From contig NZ_JAHZSU010000001.1 of NCBI RefSeq assembly GCF_019457945.1, positions 1-64,000 on the forward strand: a DNA stretch of 64,000 bases, in the 5' to 3' direction. This DNA comes from Ornithinimicrobium laminariae. Its GTDB lineage: Bacteria; Actinomycetota; Actinomycetes; Actinomycetales; Dermatophilaceae. Under the pieces are notes generated by a model that saw only the letters and a program-made list of their open reading frames with translations, was not told the origin of the DNA and did not search any database. Positions 56,919-64,000 of the stretch are shown here, piece after piece. The stretch's first letter is position 1; every line of letters begins with the position of its first letter. Both the position numbers and the translations under genes were made by a program.

Positions 56919-56988
56919 CCACACACCTCCCGTGGCCCGGCGGGTATCCCGGGTCAGCCTCAAGCCGACAACACCAAGGAGAAACACC

Positions 56989-57237
56989 ATGGCACTGAAC
57001 GAAAACGAAATCCTCGCTGGCCTGGCCGAGATCGTCAACGAAGAGACCGGCGTTGAGACCGACGCAGTCGAGATGGACAAGTCCTTCACCGAGGACCTGG
57101 ACATTGACTCGTTGTCGATGATGACCATCGTCGTTAACGCCGAGGACAAGTTCGGCGTTCGCATCCCGGACGACGAGGTCAAGAACCTGACCCACGTCCG
57201 CGACGCCGTCAACTTCATCAACTCGAACCAGGGCTGA
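56989..57237 (+). CDS. acpP: Acyl carrier protein
   Basis: Carries acyl intermediates on a phosphopantetheine attached to Ser41 of DIDSLSMM. 82 residues, acidic, four-helix type. The ATG has AAGGAG at 7-8 nt spacing. It lies between fabH and fabF. A long hairpin follows its stop, which could protect or limit downstream transcript so that ACP is made in excess. Confidence 0.97.
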   Translation: MALNENEILAGLAEIVNEETGVETDAVEMDKSFTEDLDIDSLSMMTIVVNAEDKFGVRIPDDEVKNLTHVRDAVNFINSNQG

Positions 57238-57246
57238 TCCACTTTC

Positions 57247-57293
57247 GGTCCGGTATGCCGTGCACGCCCCCGGGCAGTGCCGCATACCGGACC
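57247..57293 (+). terminator. Long intercistronic hairpin between acpP and fabF
   Basis: GGTCCGGTATGC (57247-57258) and GCATACCGGACC (57282-57293) pair perfectly for 12 bp, with inner GCAC/GTGC extending the stem. There is no T-run after it, so it is a partial terminator, a processing site or an mRNA stabiliser rather than a clean stop. Confidence 0.6.
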
Positions 57294-57357
57294 TTGGCGG
57301 TCCCCACCGTCACTGCACTGCCTAGGTCTGAACTCGTAATTGCTGAGGAGCCACAGA

Positions 57358-58608
57358 ATGTCCGCCAATAGTGAGCGTCGCGTAGTCGTCACCGGGTTGG
57401 GTGCAACCACCCCCGTGGGCGGCACCATGACCGAAACCTGGGAATCGATTTTGGCGGGGCGCTCCGGCGCACGTCCGCTGCCTCAGGAATGGCTCGATGA
57501 ATACGAGCTGCCCGTTACTTTTGCCGCGACTCTGCAGACCAAGCCCAGCGAAGTGCTGCCTAAGGTCGAGGTTCGTCGCAATGACCCCGCTGGCCAGTAC
57601 GCCCTGATCGCTTCGCGCGAAGCGTGGGCTGACGCCGGCATTGAGAACGTCAACCCGGAGCGCTTCGGTGTCGCTATCGGCACTGGGATCGGCGGCGTCT
57701 GGACGCTACTCGACCAATGGGACGTCCTGAAGGAAAAGGGCCCGCGCCGCGTCTTCCCGCTTGCCGTGCCGATGCTGATGCCCAACGGCCCAGCCGCTGC
57801 CGTCTCACTCGACCTCTCCGCACGCGCCGGTGCCCACTGCCCCGTAAGTGCGTGCGCTAGTGGCGCTGAGGGTATGGGCCTGGCCGCCAAGATGATTCGT
57901 GACGGTCGCGCAGATGTCATGGTCGCCGGTGGCACTGAGGCAGCGATGCACCCCTTGCCGCTGGCCGCTTTCTCCCAGATGAAAGCACTCTCAACTCGCA
58001 ACGACGACCCAACCGCTGCGTCTCGCCCCTACGACATCAACCGCGATGGGTTCGTGATGGGCGAAGGTGCCGCAATGATGGTGCTGGAGTCTGAAGAGCA
58101 CGCACTGGCTCGCGGTGCGCGGATCTACGCCTACCTTTCCGGTGTCGGTATGTCATCTGACGCCTACCACATCACCGCAGGTGAGCCCAATGGTGAGGGC
58201 GCCGCCCGCGCCATGGTCGAGGCTGTCGAAGACGGTGGCCAGCAGTTGAGCGACGTCAAGCACATCAACGCGCACGCCACATCGACCCCGGTGGGTGACC
58301 TGGCCGAGACCAAGGCCATCAACCGAGCCTTCGGCGACTTAACTCCCGGCATTCCGGTCACGGCAACCAAGTCCATGACGGGTCACTTGCTAGGTGCTGC
58401 TGGCGCTCTCGAAGCCCTCATCACCGTGTTGAGCGTTTATCACCGCACCGTTCCGGCAGCGATCAACTTGGTCGACAAGGACCCTGAAATCAACCTCGAT
58501 GTCGTCACCGGAGAAGCGCGTGCTTTGCCGGACGGCGACATCACAGCGTTGAACAACTCCTTCGGCTTCGGCGGCGCCAACGTCGCTCTCACCTTCCGGA
58601 GCGTCTGA
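57358..58608 (+). CDS. fabF: Beta-ketoacyl-ACP synthase II
   Basis: Elongation condensing enzyme of 416 residues. Catalytic Cys166 in CPVSACASGAEG, His in NAHATSTPVGD and His in GHLLGAAGALEA. The start at ATG 57358 (MSANSERRVVVTGLG) has GAGGAG upstream; an in-frame codon at 57340 is less likely. Its stop overlaps the accD start (TGATG). Confidence 0.95.
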   Translation: MSANSERRVVVTGLGATTPVGGTMTETWESILAGRSGARPLPQEWLDEYELPVTFAATLQTKPSEVLPKVEVRRNDPAGQYALIASREAWADAGIENVNPERFGVAIGTGIGGVWTLLDQWDVLKEKGPRRVFPLAVPMLMPNGPAAAVSLDLSARAGAHCPVSACASGAEGMGLAAKMIRDGRADVMVAGGTEAAMHPLPLAAFSQMKALSTRNDDPTAASRPYDINRDGFVMGEGAAMMVLESEEHALARGARIYAYLSGVGMSSDAYHITAGEPNGEGAARAMVEAVEDGGQQLSDVKHINAHATSTPVGDLAETKAINRAFGDLTPGIPVTATKSMTGHLLGAAGALEALITVLSVYHRTVPAAINLVDKDPEINLDVVTGEARALPDGDITALNNSFGFGGANVALTFRSV

Positions 58609-60065
58609 TGAGTGTCCACTCCCCCTCGGCTGCTTCGTCGCAGGCCTCGGCCGCGGCCAGCGCCAAGGTGAAGCCACCACGCGAGGACGACCCGCGTTAC
58701 CCGCGCAAGCGCCTCGAAACGTTCTATGACGACGGCACGGTTGAACTCATCAGCGATGAGGACATGTCGGGCTTCTTGGCTGCCGTTGGCACCGTCAAAG
58801 GCACGCGCGTTGTGACCTTCTGCTCCGATGCCACCATCCAAGGTGGCGCCATGGGCGTGGAAGGCTGCAAGGTCATCGTCCGTGCCTATGAGCGGGCGCT
58901 CGAGGAGCAGGTCCCGATCGTCGGGCTGTGGCACTCCGGTGGCGCACGGTTGGCAGAAGGCGTTGTCTCGCTGCACGCCGTCGGCGAAGTCTTTGCCATC
59001 ATGACGCGTTCCTCAGGGGTCATCCCCCAGGTCTCGGTCGTGATTGGTGCTGCCGCTGGTGGCGCCGCATACGGGCCAGCTTTGACAGACATTGTTGTGC
59101 TCGGACCGGATGGCCGTGTCTTCGTGACCGGGCCCGACGTGGTCCGCTCGGTGACCGGTGAATCGGTCGACGCTTTGCGCCTGGGTGGCCCTGAGCCACA
59201 CGGTCGCCGCTCCGGTGTTGTCCACGTCGTCACCCAGACCACCGACGACGCTTACGAGCAGGGTCGCGTGTTGTGCAACTTGCTGGCGAGCCAGGGCGAG
59301 TTGAAGTTAGACAAGGTCAAAGACCGCGACCTGGCCTCGACCTTCCCTGAGTCGGCCAAGCGCGCGTATGACGTGCACCCGCTTGTCGAGAACGTTCTGG
59401 ACAAGAACTCGGAGGCTGTCGAGCTCTTCCCGAAGTGGGCACCAAACATCGTGACCACGTTGGGTCGATTCGGTGGACGCACCGTTGGTGTCATCGCCAA
59501 CAACCCCATGCGCCTTGGTGGCTGCTTGGACTCCATCTCGGCTGAAAAGGCCTCACGCTTCGTGCGGATGTGTGACGCCTTCGGTGTGCCGCTTATCGTC
59601 TTGGTCGATGTGCCCGGCTATCTGCCTGGTGTTGGCCAGGAATGGGACGGCGTGGTGCGTCGCGGCGCCAAACTGCTGCACGCTTTTGCCGAAGCAGTCG
59701 TGCCGCGCGTAACTCTAGTGACGCGCAAGACGTATGGCGGCGCCTACATCGCGATGAACGCCCGCTCGTTGGGCGCTTCGCGAGTCTTCGCTTGGCCCAC
59801 CGCCGAGATTGCGGTGATGGGCCACGTTGCCGCGATTCGCATTTTGCACCGTCGCAAGCTGGCTGAAGTTCCTGTTGAGGAGCGCGCAGCGGCGGAGGCA
59901 GAGTTGGCGCAGAGCCACGCCAAGATGACTGGTGGCTTGCCACGAGCCGTCGAAATTGGGGTCATTGACGAGATCGTTGAGCCTAAGAAGACCCGCTCTG
60001 CGCTGGCGAAAGCCATCTTGGACGCTCCGCAATTGCGCGGAAAACACGGCAACATCCCGCTATAG
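58608..60065 (+). CDS. accD: Acyl-CoA carboxylase beta subunit (carboxyltransferase)
   Basis: Transfers CO2 from biotin to acetyl- or propionyl-CoA, supplying malonyl-CoA to FabD. 485 residues with two crotonase-like halves: GLWHSGGARLAEGV and VIGAAAGGAAYGPALTDI in the N-half; DVPGYLPGVGQEWDGVVRRGAKL and TRKTYGGAYIAMN in the C-half. A Ser/Ala-rich N-terminal tail precedes the core. It closes the fab operon; the biotin-carrier alpha subunit is not in the window. Confidence 0.94.
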   Translation: MSVHSPSAASSQASAAASAKVKPPREDDPRYPRKRLETFYDDGTVELISDEDMSGFLAAVGTVKGTRVVTFCSDATIQGGAMGVEGCKVIVRAYERALEEQVPIVGLWHSGGARLAEGVVSLHAVGEVFAIMTRSSGVIPQVSVVIGAAAGGAAYGPALTDIVVLGPDGRVFVTGPDVVRSVTGESVDALRLGGPEPHGRRSGVVHVVTQTTDDAYEQGRVLCNLLASQGELKLDKVKDRDLASTFPESAKRAYDVHPLVENVLDKNSEAVELFPKWAPNIVTTLGRFGGRTVGVIANNPMRLGGCLDSISAEKASRFVRMCDAFGVPLIVLVDVPGYLPGVGQEWDGVVRRGAKLLHAFAEAVVPRVTLVTRKTYGGAYIAMNARSLGASRVFAWPTAEIAVMGHVAAIRILHRRKLAEVPVEERAAAEAELAQSHAKMTGGLPRAVEIGVIDEIVEPKKTRSALAKAILDAPQLRGKHGNIPL

Positions 60066-60096
60066 TGACGAATCTCTAGTCGTCCGTGACAGCCGG

Positions 60097-60130
60097 ATAG
60101 CCCCGTCAACCGATAGGTTGGCGGGGCTAT
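60097..60130 (+). terminator. Hairpin after accD overlapping the next start codon
   Basis: ATAGCCCCGTCAACC (60097-60111), loop GATA, and GGTTGGCGGGGCTAT (60116-60130) pair over 15 bp with one G-T wobble. It follows the accD stop by about 30 nt and lacks a U-tract. The right arm contains the first two bases of the glycosyltransferase ATG (60129-60131), so it may also control that start. Confidence 0.7.
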
Positions 60131-61226
60131 GCATATTGTTCGAATCGCAAACTTCGTCAGCCCGACCTCCGGCGGGATCAAAACTGCCCTGCGCGAATGG
60201 GGGCAGGTCTATCGCGCACGCGGGCACCAAGTTTCACTGGTGATCCCGGGGCCAGGCGAGCCTGAGTCGGAGGAGCCCCAGGGAAAGATTTATCGCGTCG
60301 GCGCCCTGCCCGTTGGCTCCAGCGGCTACTCCCTGATCTGGAAACGCTCAGAGATCACTGCACTGCTTGATCGCTTGCAGCCCGACTCGATCGAGGTCTC
60401 AGATCGGTCCACCTTGCGCTGGACAGGGGCTTGGGCGCGCAAGAACGGCGTTGGATCGATCATGATCAGCCACGAAAACCTGACGGGCATCATGCACCGA
60501 CGCACCCCGGTGCCGGCCAAGCCTGCCCACCTTCTCGCGAATGTGGTGAACGGGCGTAGCGCCAAGTCATACGACATGATCGTGGCCCCCAGCGAATACT
60601 CTGCCCAGGAGTTTCATCGGATGGGCGTGCCCGCCGAGGTCGTCCCGCTCGGGGTGGACTTGGAGACCTTCTCCCCCGGCGCGCCGCGACCGCCGCTTGA
60701 TGGTCGACCCGCGCACATAATCCACTGCGGCCGGTTGTCACCCGAAAAGAACCCCCAGTTGTCGATTAAGACAATGGAGGTCCTACTGCAGCGTGGCCAC
60801 GACGTTGAGATGACGGTCTTGGGCCATGGGCCGATGCGCGATGAGTTGATTGGCGTGGCGGAGAATATGCCGATTAAGTTCCATGCCTACATCACCGACC
60901 GTGCCGAGTTGGCGCATCAGATGACGTTGGCCGATGCCGCAATTGCGCCAGGACCGGTGGAGACATTTGGTCTGGCGGCTCTCGAAGCCCTGGCCTGTGG
61001 CGTCCCCACGGTGTGCCCTGTTGAAGGCGCTTTGGGTGAGGTGGTCGGCGCTGGAGGCCTAGCCGCGCGATCTCACCCAGGAGCCTTCGCGGACGCCATC
61101 ACGACAATACTCCGTGACCCTGCCGCTCGCGGCGCGGCACGTGATCAGGCTGAGCAGTTCACCTGGGAGGGCTCAGCAGACCACATGCTCGCGGTGCACG
61201 CACTCGTGAGCTCACTGCACCGATAA
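60129..61226 (+). CDS. GT4-family glycosyltransferase
   Basis: Sugar-nucleotide-dependent transferase of 365 residues. The N-terminal GT-B domain begins MHIVRIANFVSPTSGGIKTAL (GG near residue 16); the C-terminal domain has IIHCGRLSPEKNPQ and the EX7E motif in PVETFGLAALEAL. Acceptor and sugar are unknown; placement after accD/fab genes suggests glycolipid or lipid-linked mannose synthesis as one guess. It converges with DUF3145 with 3 nt between stops. Confidence 0.88.
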   Translation: MHIVRIANFVSPTSGGIKTALREWGQVYRARGHQVSLVIPGPGEPESEEPQGKIYRVGALPVGSSGYSLIWKRSEITALLDRLQPDSIEVSDRSTLRWTGAWARKNGVGSIMISHENLTGIMHRRTPVPAKPAHLLANVVNGRSAKSYDMIVAPSEYSAQEFHRMGVPAEVVPLGVDLETFSPGAPRPPLDGRPAHIIHCGRLSPEKNPQLSIKTMEVLLQRGHDVEMTVLGHGPMRDELIGVAENMPIKFHAYITDRAELAHQMTLADAAIAPGPVETFGLAALEALACGVPTVCPVEGALGEVVGAGGLAARSHPGAFADAITTILRDPAARGAARDQAEQFTWEGSADHMLAVHALVSSLHR

Positions 61227-61229
61227 CAA

Positions 61230-61745
61230 CTATCCGACCTTGTGCAGCCACTTCACGGGAGCGCCTTCACCGGCGTAACGGAAGTGCTCAAGCTCGGCAT
61301 CCCAGGCCGCGCCAAGAGCGACGTCCATTTCTGCAGAGAAGGTGCCCCATTGGCCACCGGCACTGGCCATCATGCTGCGCACCCGGTCTTCGTTAATGAC
61401 AACGTCGCCGTTGGCGGACAACCTGGCGTGGTGAATCCCTAAAGCGGGAGTGTGCACCCACCGGGCGCCATCGGTCCCGCGGCTGGCTTCCTCGACGACC
61501 TCATAACGAAGGCCGTCCCAGCCGCGCATGGCGCTGGCAAGTTGTGCACCTGTCCCCTGCCCACCGGTCCACGAAAATTCGGTGCGCATTCCACCGTTTT
61601 GGGCAGGCTGAGGGGTCCAGTCAAGAGCGACCCGGGTATCCAGGACGCCTTCCAATGCCCACGCAATATGCGGGCATAGCGCAGTAGGGGTGGAGTGAAT
61701 GAACACCACCCCGCGAGTCACAACTCGCGGCATCACAACGGACAT
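61230..61745 (-). CDS. DUF3145 protein
   Basis: Actinobacterial protein of 171 residues with family features TRGVVFIHSTPTALCPHIAWALE and the C-terminal HFRYAGEGAPVKWLHKVG. AGGAGG lies 6 nt before the ATG at 61745, which fixes this start. The function is unknown; neighbours in relatives are fatty-acid genes, as here. The 155 nt upstream (61746-61900) hold its promoter area and no gene; a TTGTGACATAA-type sequence is visible on this strand. Confidence 0.88.
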   Translation of the reverse strand: MSVVMPRVVTRGVVFIHSTPTALCPHIAWALEGVLDTRVALDWTPQPAQNGGMRTEFSWTGGQGTGAQLASAMRGWDGLRYEVVEEASRGTDGARWVHTPALGIHHARLSANGDVVINEDRVRSMMASAGGQWGTFSAEMDVALGAAWDAELEHFRYAGEGAPVKWLHKVG

Positions 61746-61900
61746 CCTGGCCTCCTAGGTTTGAGGGACGTCTTCCCCAACGGCCTCACCTGGATGGTCC
61801 ACGATTTTCGCGTCGCGATACTGCTGACCTCAGATTGCCACATAGACCCCTTATGTCACAACTGTTACGGAGAAGTGATCGCGACACGCCGATCAAATAG

Positions 61901-62350
61901 TCAGCCGGAGACCGGCCAGTCGAGAGTCACAACCTCTCCCCCATAACCAAACTCCTGGTCTCGGCCCTCAATCGTCAGGCTGGTCGTTCCCTCAGGGATG
62001 TCCACTCCAGACTGTGTGCGGGTGAAGGGCTGCTCATTGGCATGGTCGTGGCCGAGCGTGTGCTCACCGAGCACTTCGCCATCTTGATCCAGGACGCGCC
62101 AACCATCCGCATACCGCTCGGGAGTGTCGTAAGGCGATGAGATGGTCACGGCGAATGAGGCTGACTGACCCGAGGTTGTCACCTCAACTTCGAGGACGTC
62201 TGGGAACTGCTGGCTGGAATCGACAGCGCCGCCCTGAGGGCTCGACGTTGCCCCAGAGCCGTTCTGGGCAATGGTGGGGGCGCTTTCGCTGGAGCAGGCC
62301 GAAAGGGCAAGTGCAGTGGACACGGCGATGACAGCTAGCGGTCGCTTCAT
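61901..62350 (-). CDS. Putative lipoprotein, beta-rich C-terminal domain
   Basis: A 149-residue secreted protein. The N-terminus MKRPLAVIAVSTALALSACSS is a lipoprotein signal peptide with lipobox LSAC (Cys19). A Ser/Gly-rich linker is followed by a compact beta-type domain (VEVTTSGQSASFAVTISSPYDTPERYADGWRVLD, LGEHTLGHDHANEQPFTR). Its function is unknown. It is probably anchored outside the membrane. It ends 155 nt from DUF3145 and starts 12 nt after the oxidase gene's stop. Confidence 0.82.
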   Translation of the reverse strand: MKRPLAVIAVSTALALSACSSESAPTIAQNGSGATSSPQGGAVDSSQQFPDVLEVEVTTSGQSASFAVTISSPYDTPERYADGWRVLDQDGEVLGEHTLGHDHANEQPFTRTQSGVDIPEGTTSLTIEGRDQEFGYGGEVVTLDWPVSG

Positions 62351-62362
62351 ACCGCTAGTCCA

Positions 62363-63784
62363 TCACGCCGGGCTGTCGACTTCATCTGGGCCCAGCACCT
62401 TTCCTGGGTTCAGGATGCCTGCCGGGTCAAGAGCGTTCTTGATCTGCCGATGCAGCGAAACGACCGGGTCGCTCAACTCTTCAAGGAGCCCATCGCGCTT
62501 CAACAACCCGATCCCATGCTCGCCCGTGATGGTTCCGCCCAACGCGATGGCTTGCGTCATCAACTCCGCGAAGGCCACCTGCGCGCGAGCCCGAGCAGCC
62601 TGGTCACCTGGCGGCGTAATCAACAACGGATGCAGGTTTCCGTCTCCGGCGTGCGCCACTGTGGCGATCAAAATGTCATGCTTTTCAGCGATCACTTCAA
62701 CCGCGACCAGCATGGCAGGCAACGCAGATTTGGGCACGCAGACATCTTCGGAAAGCACGGTGCCTAAACGCTCCAACGCAGTATGCGACAGGCGCCGAGC
62801 CGCAAAGAGCGCTTCGGCTTCGGCTGGATCGCTGGACTGGTCCGCCCACGTCGCGCCCGATTCTCCGAAGTACGTGGCCACGGCCAGCGCCGTCTCGTCG
62901 CCTTCGACGCCCGCATCGTCAATCTTGGCCAGCAGCAGCGCCGCGACCCCTTGATCAACGCCGATCGGGGTCATTGCTTCAACCGCGGCGATGACGTGCC
63001 GGTCCATTAACTCGAAAGTGGAGGGCGTGATGCCAGCCTCAGCGACCGCCCGGACCGCCTCGCCGGCCGACTCGACGGAAGGGAAAAACCCAACGATGGC
63101 CCTGGCTGGCTTTGGGCTTGGTCGCAGTCGCAGGGTGACCTCGGTGATGATCCCCAGGGTGCCTTCGGAGCCCACCAGCAGGCTGGCGAGGTCATAACCG
63201 GCTACTCCCTTTGCTGTGCGGCGACCGACGCGCACCAGGTCACCGGTGCCAGTCACTACTTCTAACTCGAGGACATAGTCGCCAGTCACGCCGTATTTCA
63301 CACAACACAATCCGCCCGCGTTTGTTGCCACATTGCCCCCGATGGTCGACCAGGCTGAGCTAACTGGATCAGGCGGATACCAAAGGCCCTTGCCCGCGGC
63401 TGCCCGGCGTAAATCGTCGTTGATGACGCCCGGCTGCACGACGGCATAGCGCTCTAGCGAATTGACCTCAACGATGCGATTCATCTCTTCAAAGGCAATG
63501 ACAACCCAGCCGTCTTCAGCGTTAGCAGCCCCGGCTAGCCCGGTGCCTGCACCGCGGGCGACAACAGGCCGACCGTGCGCCACGCATACCTGCACAACGG
63601 CTTGGACCTCGTGAGCGTGGGCAACGATAACGACCGCCACCGGCGCACCAGATTCTGCCCAGTCAGCAAAGTCTCGGCTATGCCCGGCCATGCTGGCCGC
63701 TGACGAAACGAGACGCCCTTGCGTCAATTGCGCCGCTAGATCCTGCAGCACTTGTGCGTCTTGAGATTCGGTGAAGCGCGCCAT
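62363..63784 (-). CDS. FAD-linked oxidase, GlcD-like
   Basis: FAD-dependent 2-hydroxy-acid dehydrogenase of about 473 residues (ATG 63784, MARFTES; an ATG four codons upstream is possible). The FAD domain shows VVARGAGTGLAGAANAEDG and IGGNVATNAGGLCCVKYG; the C-terminal cap ends with GEHGIGLLKRDGL (substrate and FAD contact). Glycolate or lactate are candidate substrates. It is cytoplasmic or membrane-associated. Divergent from the ACR3 gene. Confidence 0.88.
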   Translation of the reverse strand: MARFTESQDAQVLQDLAAQLTQGRLVSSAASMAGHSRDFADWAESGAPVAVVIVAHAHEVQAVVQVCVAHGRPVVARGAGTGLAGAANAEDGWVVIAFEEMNRIVEVNSLERYAVVQPGVINDDLRRAAAGKGLWYPPDPVSSAWSTIGGNVATNAGGLCCVKYGVTGDYVLELEVVTGTGDLVRVGRRTAKGVAGYDLASLLVGSEGTLGIITEVTLRLRPSPKPARAIVGFFPSVESAGEAVRAVAEAGITPSTFELMDRHVIAAVEAMTPIGVDQGVAALLLAKIDDAGVEGDETALAVATYFGESGATWADQSSDPAEAEALFAARRLSHTALERLGTVLSEDVCVPKSALPAMLVAVEVIAEKHDILIATVAHAGDGNLHPLLITPPGDQAARARAQVAFAELMTQAIALGGTITGEHGIGLLKRDGLLEELSDPVVSLHRQIKNALDPAGILNPGKVLGPDEVDSPA

Positions 63785-63871
63785 ATCCCGATCCAAGCAC
63801 GCCAGCGCAAAGAGTGTTCCGTGGACACCGCATCATTTGCGTCCTAATTCGATTTCCTTCAATATAGATAC

Positions 63872-64000
63872 ATGTCAATGCAAGCACCTGTTGCGGCCCC
63901 GCCCTCTGCCCCGAAGCAACTGTCAACGTTAGATAAGTGGCTGCCAGCCTGGATTGGCTTGGCCATGGTCGCCGGGCTCTTGCTCGGCCGCTTCATCCCC
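63872..64000 (+). CDS. ACR3-family arsenite efflux permease, 5' part only
   Basis: The first 43 codons run into the right edge. MSMQAPVAAPPSAPKQLSTL is followed by DKWLPAWIGLAMVAGLLLGRFIP, the first membrane helix typical of ACR3 arsenite transporters. Two candidate ATGs (63872 and 63878) exist; TATAGA at 63863-63868 lies so close that the second ATG could be leaderless. The AT-rich CAATATAGATACATGTCAATG may hold an ArsR-type operator. The call rests on a short N-terminus only. Confidence 0.65.
   Translation, partial: MSMQAPVAAPPSAPKQLSTLDKWLPAWIGLAMVAGLLLGRFIP

Overview
The window is a chromosomal segment of a high-G+C actinomycete (Actinomycetota). The evidence is the gene order infC-rpmI-rplT-trmH-pheS-pheT / argR-argH-tyrS / rrn, a GlnE-GlnA2 pair, a PucR-type FasR in front of fabD-fabH-acpP-fabF-accD, DUF3052 beside a homodimeric-type aceE, GuaB1, polyphosphate glucokinase, an F420-dependent oxidoreductase of the G6PDH family, a DUF222/HNH protein and many GTG/TTG starts. 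The fab/accD layout and DUF3145 point to Micrococcales, perhaps a Dermatophilaceae/Dermacoccaceae-like lineage, with G+C that looks moderate (about 60%). The genus is not determinable from the sequence alone.

Layout. 1-369: promoter and leader of a leftward rRNA operon whose 16S gene lies just off the left edge. 370-18359 (minus strand): translation and nitrogen genes. glnA2-glnE-unknown-priA-sseB-MFS form one run. The infC-rpmI-rplT-trmH-pheS-pheT-SDR run follows, then argR-argH-tyrS. 18401-22786 (plus): nadE, an F420 oxidoreductase, a methyltransferase and a frameshifted NmrA-like gene. 22871-27579 (minus): DUF222/HNH, a minisatellite, an M20 deacylase, a Cys/Met PLP enzyme and a small SPOR-like protein, with map and ppgK divergent. 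29288-31691 (minus): a lipase-like hydrolase and guaB1. 31778-39441 (plus): MBL hydrolase, SDR, xdhABC and guaD, which with GuaB1 make a purine salvage/degradation block. 39440-48202 (minus): rnpB, an RNase II-family enzyme, a HAD phosphatase, and a seven-gene run from tRNA-Val through nif3, zinc-ribbon protein, RNase H/phosphatase, cbs, metB and SRPBCC. 48369-49264 (minus): AhpE-type peroxiredoxin and DUF3052. 49489-52254: aceE with a strong bidirectional terminator. 52325-53320 (minus): glycerophosphodiester phosphodiesterase. 53400-60065 (plus): fasR and the type II fatty-acid synthase/acyl-CoA carboxylase operon. 60129 to the end: glycosyltransferase, DUF3145, lipoprotein, a GlcD-like oxidase and the first 43 codons of an ACR3 arsenite exporter.

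How the parts work together. The central runs make translation components (IF-3, L35, L20, PheRS, TyrRS, rRNA, RNase P, tRNA-Val) and control nitrogen assimilation (GlnE modifying GS). XdhABC-GuaD-GuaB1 channel guanine and hypoxanthine. CBS and MetB give a transsulfuration route. AceE produces acetyl-CoA next to the fatty-acid operon that consumes it.

Most interesting points. (1) Two amino-acid blocks that usually sit in this neighbourhood appear to be missing: argCJBD between pheT and argR, and his genes beside priA. The remaining PriA has lost several substrate-binding residues while keeping both catalytic aspartates. (2) infC starts with AUC behind a perfect Shine-Dalgarno sequence and a terminator-like leader hairpin. 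(3) FabD carries a C-terminal biotinyl/lipoyl-like domain without the modifiable lysine. (4) XdhA has an insertion with four extra cysteines between its Fe-S ligands. (5) nif3 begins one nucleotide after the 3' end of a tRNA gene. (6) Several perfect inverted repeats flank the fatty-acid genes. No CRISPR array, prophage, insertion sequence or obvious defence island was seen.
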